Origin: Lithospermum erythrorhizon
Taxonomy: Eukaryota > Streptophyta > Magnoliopsida > Boraginales > Boraginaceae
Length of the DNA stretch: 64,000 nt
Direction: 5' to 3'
Assembly: GCA_019722365.1 (NCBI GenBank)
Contig: JADFUC010001289.1
Coordinates: forward strand, 1 to 64,000
Under the pieces are notes generated by a model. That model was not told where the DNA came from. It was given only the letters and a program-made list of their open reading frames with translations, and did not search any database. This document shows, in pieces, positions 57,603 through 64,000 of the stretch (the stretch's first letter is position 1; each line of letters opens with the position of its first letter). The position numbers and the translations under genes were made by a program.

Positions 57603-57785
57603 ATGAATGAAAAAACCGAAAATTAGGAGAAAATCTTGAAAGGTTTAAGGTTTTGTTGTAGTAAAATTGAGATAAAATTTTGAAAAGTGAAGAATTTAGA
57701 GGGAGAAGAAGATGGGCTAAGAGTATGAAGAAAAAGCTCAAAACCCTAATGTGGACTAAAACTTAGGCGGCTATGAGCTTTTTAA
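57603..57785 (-). other. non-coding first exon of the DAYSLEEPER-like gene
   Basis: A CT-rich leader with no ATG of its own; it ends CATTCAT at 57603 where the donor begins. The transcription start is inferred from the TATA box about 30 bp upstream. Its last two bases, AT, join the first base of exon 2, G, to make an ATG. Confidence 0.55.
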
Positions 57786-57832
57786 TAGGGCTTTTTGGAG
57801 ACTCGGTTTATAACTTTATATATATAGAGATA
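57711..57832 (-). promoter_or_regulatory. core promoter with TATA, telo-box and site II motif
   Basis: On the minus strand: TATA box CTATATATATAAAG at about 57828-57815, telo-box ATTAGGGTTT at about 57750-57741, and GCCCA (site II TGGGCT on the other strand) at about 57715-57719. Telo-box plus site II is known from plant genes for translation and proliferation, suggesting growth-linked expression. Function is inferred. Confidence 0.5.
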
Positions 57833-58707
57833 TTATTGAAGAAGAATAAGGTAGTATCATAGGAGAATTTGGTAACTTTTTGCCTATTTTGTTGGTTTTG
57901 TCCATTGATATTGTTCAGACCTCGTGTCTATTTTCGTTTTAGACGTTGGGAGTTATACTTGACAACCATGTTTTTCTATTATTTAATTTCAAGAATATTG
58001 TTTAATTTATAAAATCATTATGTCAATGATAAAATTATTATGTTAAATTCGAAATTAATAAATGTGTCTATTTTGTTGGTCAGTTTCACATCGTGTATAT
58101 TTTTCGATTTAGGCGTTAGGAACTTATACTTAAGTTGTACTTTTAAAGATACAGAGGCACACATTAAATTTATTAATAGTATATTTTTTATAATAAAAAC
58201 TAAATAACTTTCATATAAAATATACAAAGCAGTTTCATTCAATAAATTATTTCAAGCATTCATTGAAAATGTTGCAAAAAAGCTACTGTCTTACTTTTTA
58301 TCTTCCGTTAGTTTGTTTTTGGTATGCGTTTTAGTAGTTTTGCTTGGCGTAAAATTGAAAAAATAGTTAAAAAGAAATCTTGAAAATATAAAATGATAAT
58401 TAATTGTGAAGCCCATATATTGGTTGTTTAACCAATTTAAAAACAAAAATATTAAAAGTGGCAAAAATAAAGTTTAACATTTATTATCTTAAAATGTGAT
58501 TTAAAAATATATTTTTTTAAAAGGTGCCACACTTTTGAAGTGGGGGGCCTGAGTCTTGCCAACACCAAATGACACACTCTTGAAAAGATTGTTGAGTTTA
58601 TTTTTGTAAAATTATTATGTTTTTTTATAAGTAAAATTATATATTAAGTTCGATATTAATGGATTTTTCTATTTTGTTGGGTAGTTTTAGACCTCGTGTT
58701 TATTTTC

Positions 58708-58870
58708 GATAGGGATGTTATCAGTTCGAGTTCAAAGCAGAAAAAACCCCGTCGAAACTAGGGCAAGATTTTACAAATATGGTTGGAAAAAAATGATGCT
58801 CGAGCTAGAAATGATTAAAAAGAAAATCATAAACCCGAACCCGAAACCGAGCCGAACCGAGACGAATATA
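58708..58870 (+). mobile_element. hAT-like left end
   Basis: TAGGGATGTTATCAGTTCGA at 58708 matches the terminus of the hAT element at 14257, followed by CGAACCCGAAACCGAGCCGA subterminal motifs. It interrupts a ~180-bp repeat copy. The right end was not found. Confidence 0.45.
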
Positions 58871-59780
58871 TATATTTGTTTAAGAAATATTTATATTTAT
58901 GATATTTTTAAATTTTTTGTTTAAATGTTATGCTTTTAAAAAGATTGATGTACTTAAATACTTAATAATTTTAAGTCACCGATGTCCAAGAAATAACTAA
59001 ATATATCTAATTCAAAGTCTAAAGTCAACTTTCGAAATCGAGGTCCAAATCACAAAAATGATAAGTGATACGCACATTCTTGAATACGAATACCTAATAA
59101 TCTAATGACACCCAATACCCATTTCACGCTAAAGATGCCGTGAACAAACTGATTACACACCCTTGATCGCTGACTTCTGATTTGTTTAGTGGCATGTTTG
59201 GGAAACTATTTTAATTTGAAATTTAGTAGTGTGTTTAATTTGAAGTAATCGCGTTTGATGAATGTTTAGGAAATATCTGTATAATATGTTTTTATAAATT
59301 TATATCTATTTTTATTGTATGTGTTTGAATCGTCATTAGTAATATGCTTCAGTAAAGCAGTCGGCTTTTTGGAGCGTCCCATCTACATTGTAATAAAATG
59401 CCGTTTGGTGTATGGGGTTGAAATTTATGTGTATTTTATTTTAATTTGAAATCAGACTTTTTATATTATATTGTTTATTAATAAACAGCTTAGGCGAACG
59501 AACCGACTAATCATGAAGCTTGGAGCATCAACGAACCCGATTGAGCCAAATTAATTTTTGTACCAAAAAAATGGAAAAACAAACCAAACCCGGGCAAAAT
59601 GGGTTGTATATTTAAGCCGGAAGTAGGATGGGTTCCAATGTAATCGAGGGAAGCAGAATGAACCGAACAAAAACATCCAATTTTCGTTTTTAAGGTAGAC
59701 TTATATGACAATCAATTTATTGAATTGCTTAAATTTGAAAAGATTTGCCCCGAGTTTTATTTGTTATCTGATTAAACTCA
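58871..59780. other. intergenic with GAACC-rich relic
   Basis: AT-rich DNA. 59485-59660 contains GCGAACGAACCGAC, ACCAAACCCGGGC and GAACCGAACA, which look like hAT subterminal motifs. The minus-strand frame at 59511-59711 is not believed. Confidence 0.35.
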
Positions 59781-60130
59781 GTAATGATAAAATTATTATG
59801 TTAAGTTAAAGAGATGAATGGATTTACTATTTTTGTTGGTCGATTTAGACCCAAGTATCTATTTTAAGTTTTAGGCATTGGAACTTATACTTGACAATCA
59901 AGTTTTTGTATTACCTTAATTTCGGAAAGATTGTTCAATTAGTTATTGTAAAATTATTATATTAATGGTAAAACTATTATGTTAAATTCGAGATAAATGG
60001 ATTTGTCTATTTTGTGGTCAATTTCAGACCCCATGTCTATTTTTCTTTTTAGGCGTTGAAACTTGTACTTGACAATTAAGTTTTTATATTACCTTAATTT
60101 TGAAAAGATTGTTTAATATATTGCTTTAAT

Positions 60131-61780
60131 TGTTGAAATTAAGTAAGTTAGTGATATTTATTTGGAGCAAAATTATTATATAAATGGTAAAAATAGATTG
60201 AAATATTATATTTTTTGGTATAGTTTCATACATTATTATGTAATGTATAGAAAAATATTTGAAGTAAAAACATATTTATTTGAGTTCATAATTTAAAAAC
60301 TAAATTTATTAAAATTTAATATGGTATTTTGGGGATGTAGGGAATATAATATATGAATGAGATTGTTGAAGGCTCTGACTTATGATCTTAAACATTAAGC
60401 TTAAGTATTAAACTTATGTCAATATCAAGCATTGAATTACTTAAATGATAGGAGTAACAGTCAATGATTGTAGAATGAAAGGACGTTAATTTTGTCTTTC
60501 AATTCTATTATTTTCAAAAAACATTTTTAGCAAGTCAAATGGCTGCAATAAATGTGTGAATTTAATTACTTGATTTTGACTAACTTATTTAATTTATTGA
60601 TTCAAGAGATTTATTTAGTCTGATTTGGTTTTTATTTATTTCCCATCAGTTGTTTTTTATTTGTTCGCTTAACTTTCATAGAAATTTTAATTTAGGTAAA
60701 TTTTTTTTCATTTTCTTCCTTGAAAATTTTCCTCTATTTTCTCTCATTTCTTTTTTCGTTTGCATTAATTTGAAATTGTTGCATTGAGTTTTTTCCTGCT
60801 TTGATTTTTTGTTCTCCATTTTTTGTTATGTTAGATTGCATTTTTTTATTGTTGGCTTGTTTGAGGCAGTAACCATCTCGAAATGTATTTCGGGTTATAT
60901 TGATGAACCTTATAACTTGGCATATAAATTATCGGTGGGACGTTAGATAGTTAAATGTTGGAGCTTTATTTTTGGGATATTTAGCCCCAGCTTTAAGATT
61001 TACCCACGTATACCTTTAAAGTGGGATAGAGCGATTATCGTGGTGAAATTTATTTTAGGTTATTTTTAGAAACACCATTGCTAAGTAATAAACTTCCGTC
61101 ATTTTTTGAGAGTTATAATGTTGATGGCTCCTCACCTACATATAATAAAACAAATAGTATCAATTGTATTAGCGGCCTATATTGATATGCTATTGGAGTT
61201 GTAATAACTGATATAAATAAAAATTGGGTTAATAATTGTAAAATTCATAAAAGGTAGAAATAGATGAAAGAGTAAACCATTACCCCCACAGTAAAAACAT
61301 TGGAATTTATGGCATGTTAGCAAATAACTTAAAAATATAAGTAACGTAGTTTACTAACATCGATAATATAACCCAACTTTTGAGAAATCATCATAAACCT
61401 TGTTTATTTCAAATGGTTCATTTTGACTAAAAATTAGTTTTTTTTCAAAAGATATTTATGGTGAGAGAATGAAGAGTTAGAACACTGAAAATTAACAACC
61501 CAAAAATCAATAACCCAATTCCACAATAACCTAAAACTAGGTGAAATGTAATACAAATTATCAATTTTATTTATGCATATGATTTTTATTAGAATTTAAT
61601 TTTCTAATAATACATGAATTCAATTTTCACCCAAATAAAAATATAAAAAATTAATCATAACATGTAATTAATTTTGTATAAATCAATAATTGACCTTTAT
61701 ATGATAATCCATGTGTATAAAATGAATTAAAAAAATCAAAATTACTAACTTTCTTTTCTCCGACTTTTTTGGCTTGAAGG
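60131..61780. other. intergenic, no gene
   Basis: AT-rich. No open frame, repeat pair or RNA gene that I can support. Confidence 0.5.
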
Positions 61781-62285
61781 TAGTGGCATACCAGGTAAGG
61801 TTCGGACCGATTTTAGCTGAGCCGGGGACGACAGCATTTAGGTCCAAGAAATTCAGATTAACCAGATTAAGATCAGGGTATCCGAAATCAAAACCGGGTA
61901 TCCAAAACTGAAAAGAATTAAAAATTGAACATATTTACAATATCAGAAATATTTTTAAAATCAACAAATCAAACATATGTACATAGATTAAGCAATTAAA
62001 AGGGGTGAGACTATCACTAAAATTGTGATTTAAAATTAAGCACAAAAAAATCGAAAATAATAAAAGCCTGATCGAAAATAATAACACAAAATTAAAGAAT
62101 CTTTTGAATAATACAAAAAATTAAAAGGAGGTCGAAAATAACCTACTCAAATGGGTTTAGAGTTTAGAATTGGAATCTTTCGGATCGGTTGAATAATCGG
62201 ACGGATCAGGGTTAGTTCGGTAGGATTTTTGGGCCAAGGTCTGGGGACCGATTTCGATTCGCCAGTCCTGGCAAATAACAGAAGG
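61781..62285. mobile_element. hAT-like relic
   Basis: GC-richer ends with GGTTCGGACCGAT (61799) and inverted-type GGGGACCGATTTCG (62245), plus ACCGGGTATCC and GGATCGGTTGA motifs, flank an AT-rich middle. Termini near GGCATACCAGG and CCTGGCA are plausible but no target duplication was confirmed. Confidence 0.35.
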
Positions 62286-63100
62286 TGTTTATAGTGGCAA
62301 TGAGAGGGTTTTAAGTTCTTTGAATTGAGTTTTATTAGGAAATGATAAATTATGATGGTATAAGTGGTTGATATTTGGTAGGGATTAAGGAGAAATAAGT
62401 TTTTGGAGATTTGGGATTGTGTGGTAATTAATGGGAAATGAGATTTTATGGGAGAGAGAATAGTGGCATTAGTTCTGGGATCGATCGATTATTGTGAAAA
62501 TGATAAAAATACTCAACTTAAATAAGGCAGCCAAAAACTTTAAGATCATAAGTCTTCACCACGTTTACATTCATTTTAATTTTAACAACTGAAATATTTT
62601 AAAGTTACATTATATTTGACTCCTTTTTGGATTATACTATAAAATTTTGAGGAAAAAAAAAACATATGACTCGTTGATGTCTCAAATTGATAACACCATC
62701 CTTAAAATTTTACCAAATATATTTTCAGAAAGAATTTGAGCCGCTATGTAAACATTGCAGTATACTTTGGCATGTGTATTTGTATCAGGTTTTGATATAG
62801 GAATTGGAGCAAATGACCTCACACCAAAATTTTGAATCTGCTATTTAACAATTTTGAATATGAATTATTAATTTATCGTAAGAAATTAAAAAAATTCTAA
62901 ATTACTTAAAAATCCTTCAAGTATATATGTAACTAACTATGACACACATAATTATGAATTTCCTATTCTTCATACAATCTTTTGCATTTTGTCTTTTAAT
63001 ATTATTATTTTCATTGATTAATATTTTTCTCTCTCTTTGAAAATAGTAAAACCAAGTATTATCTTAACAAACAATTTTTTGAACTAGATGATACATTAAA
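62286..63100. other. intergenic, no gene
   Basis: AT-rich sequence without a supported gene. Confidence 0.5.
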
Positions 63101-63104
63101 TCGA

Positions 63105-63166
63105 AACGGAAGGAATAATATATAAATTAATATCTCTTGATTAAATCAAAACGGAGGGAGTAGTAT
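63105..63166. mobile_element. Stowaway terminus, two copies
   Basis: AAACGGAAGGAATA (63105) and AAAACGGAGGGAGTA (63149) are both right-hand Stowaway ends, in the same orientation and about 45 bp apart. The matching left end was not found. Confidence 0.45.
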
Positions 63167-63289
63167 ATAAAACCGATTATTAATTTATCGGTTAATCAAT
63201 ATCTCTTGATTAATAATTTTTAGTGATGCCAAGAAGATTAATTTATCGACTCTACTATATTCATTTATATCTCCACGATAATCAAGTAA

Positions 63290-63660
63290 AGGAGCAAATG
63301 TCCAAGAGCCAGTACATATAGGCATGTAAAAATGAGTCGAGGCCACTATGAACTTTGAGCAGTTTGGGTTAAATTTCAAGCATGAAAAGTTGAGGGGTTC
63401 GGAGTTAGAACGATATTGAAAAGATGGGAAAAATAAGAGGTTCGAAAAGTTCGAAGGATTTGGGGTTTTGGTTGAAGTTCAAATGAAAAATTGAATTTTA
63501 ATGATAAAAATAAAAATAAATAAATAAATTTATTAGCAGTTTGGGCAAGCCAAGAGCCTTCGGCTGACTCGGCGAACCTAAAAATGAGGTTGAACTCGGC
63601 TCCCAAAGGCTATATCAACCGAACTTCGAATGAGCTTACCAGCCGAGATAAAACTTTCAA
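63290..63660. mobile_element. GAGC-rich relic near the right edge
   Basis: Clusters of GGTTCGGAG, TTCGAAAAGTTCGAAGG, GACTCGGCGAACC and AACCGAACTTCG motifs resemble the relic at 32155-32610. The two minus-strand frames here (63185-63379, 63376-63606) are not believed. Boundaries are approximate. Confidence 0.35.
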
Positions 63661-64000
63661 ATTTTGGGGCCTACCATGTCACAAAGCTTTCAAAGAAAAT
63701 CATGGGTATTATCTAGAGCTTTTTCTAAAATCACAGTGAAATTGATTCAAAAAGCAATAGATATACTACTATCATTATCCTAATTAACATCAAATTCATT
63801 CATATCCACTTTTTATTTAAGAAAATATCTTTTGTTGTTTGTGTATTCTTCTTAGGTTTCATAGTATTGAACTCTTATTGAAAAAAACCCAGCTTTATTG
63901 GTGAGACCCCTGGTATGTTACATGTGATCAGGCTATTTTAAAGTTTTTTCACCAGGACCCACATACTATTTTAATTTTCTAGCACTTTAACCACGATTTT

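Larger units (their letters stand above)
57885..60130 (+). repeat. ~180-bp repeat, five copies
   Basis: Copies start with TATTTTGTTGG-like sequence at 57885, 58069, 58670, 59828 and 60008. Each reads on through CAGACC(T/C)CGTGTCTATTTTC, TTTTAGGCGTTGG, TTATACTTGACAA and TAAAATTATTATGTTAA(A/G)TTCGA. The first two and the last two are in tandem (184 and 180 bp apart); the third is single and cut short at 58710. Confidence 0.75.

Overview
This window looks like nuclear DNA of a eudicot plant, in a gene-poor, repeat-rich and AT-rich stretch. Nothing prokaryotic or organellar was seen. The evidence is plant LTR retrotransposons of both superfamilies, Stowaway-, hAT- and Mutator-like elements, tRNA-derived SINEs, and two clear plant genes. 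The species cannot be fixed from the sequence.

Layout: 0-13.6 kb is a pile of minus-strand LTR-retrotransposon remains. They are a Ty1/copia gag-protease stub and its LTR, a Tat-like Ty3/gypsy gag with a long LTR, a Tekay/Del-like gag start with its LTR, and a further LTR-like repeat. Abrupt junctions suggest the elements were inserted into one another. 14.2-15.6 kb is a non-autonomous hAT element with an 8-bp target duplication. 16-19.5 kb holds a copia LTR with polypurine tract, simple repeats and a Stowaway element. 19.7-28.7 kb is one decayed minus-strand Sirevirus-like copia element with two LTRs, a primer-site-like sequence, gag with an in-frame stop, protease, integrase, reverse transcriptase and RNase H. 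Its RNase H region is split by a solo LTR of another family. 29-37.5 kb holds SINE, Mutator-like and MITE sequences, with a 1.5-kb solo LTR (perfect 5-bp target duplication) inside one Mutator-like element. 37.8-42 kb has an inverted pair of Stowaway-like MITEs, a broken ITN1-like ankyrin gene start that kept its intron, a strong G-quadruplex motif, and an orphan 3'-terminal exon beside a partial duplication. 42.7-45.6 kb has a second copy of the 12.4-kb LTR-like repeat and a Mutator-like element with a perfect 10-bp target duplication.

The two intact genes lie further right. A VQ-motif protein gene (46.4-47.1 kb, plus strand) encodes a probable MAP-kinase-substrate partner of WRKY factors. 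A DAYSLEEPER-like BED-zinc-finger gene, derived from a hAT transposase (54.0-57.8 kb, minus strand), has a 1.5-kb leader intron filled with a SINE and a tandem repeat; splicing appears able to create an upstream in-frame start codon. From 57.9 kb to the end there are copies of a ~180-bp repeat, hAT-like relics and Stowaway ends, with no credible gene. The genes form no operon or pathway. The main story is nested transposon insertion around two isolated functional loci, one of them a tamed transposase.
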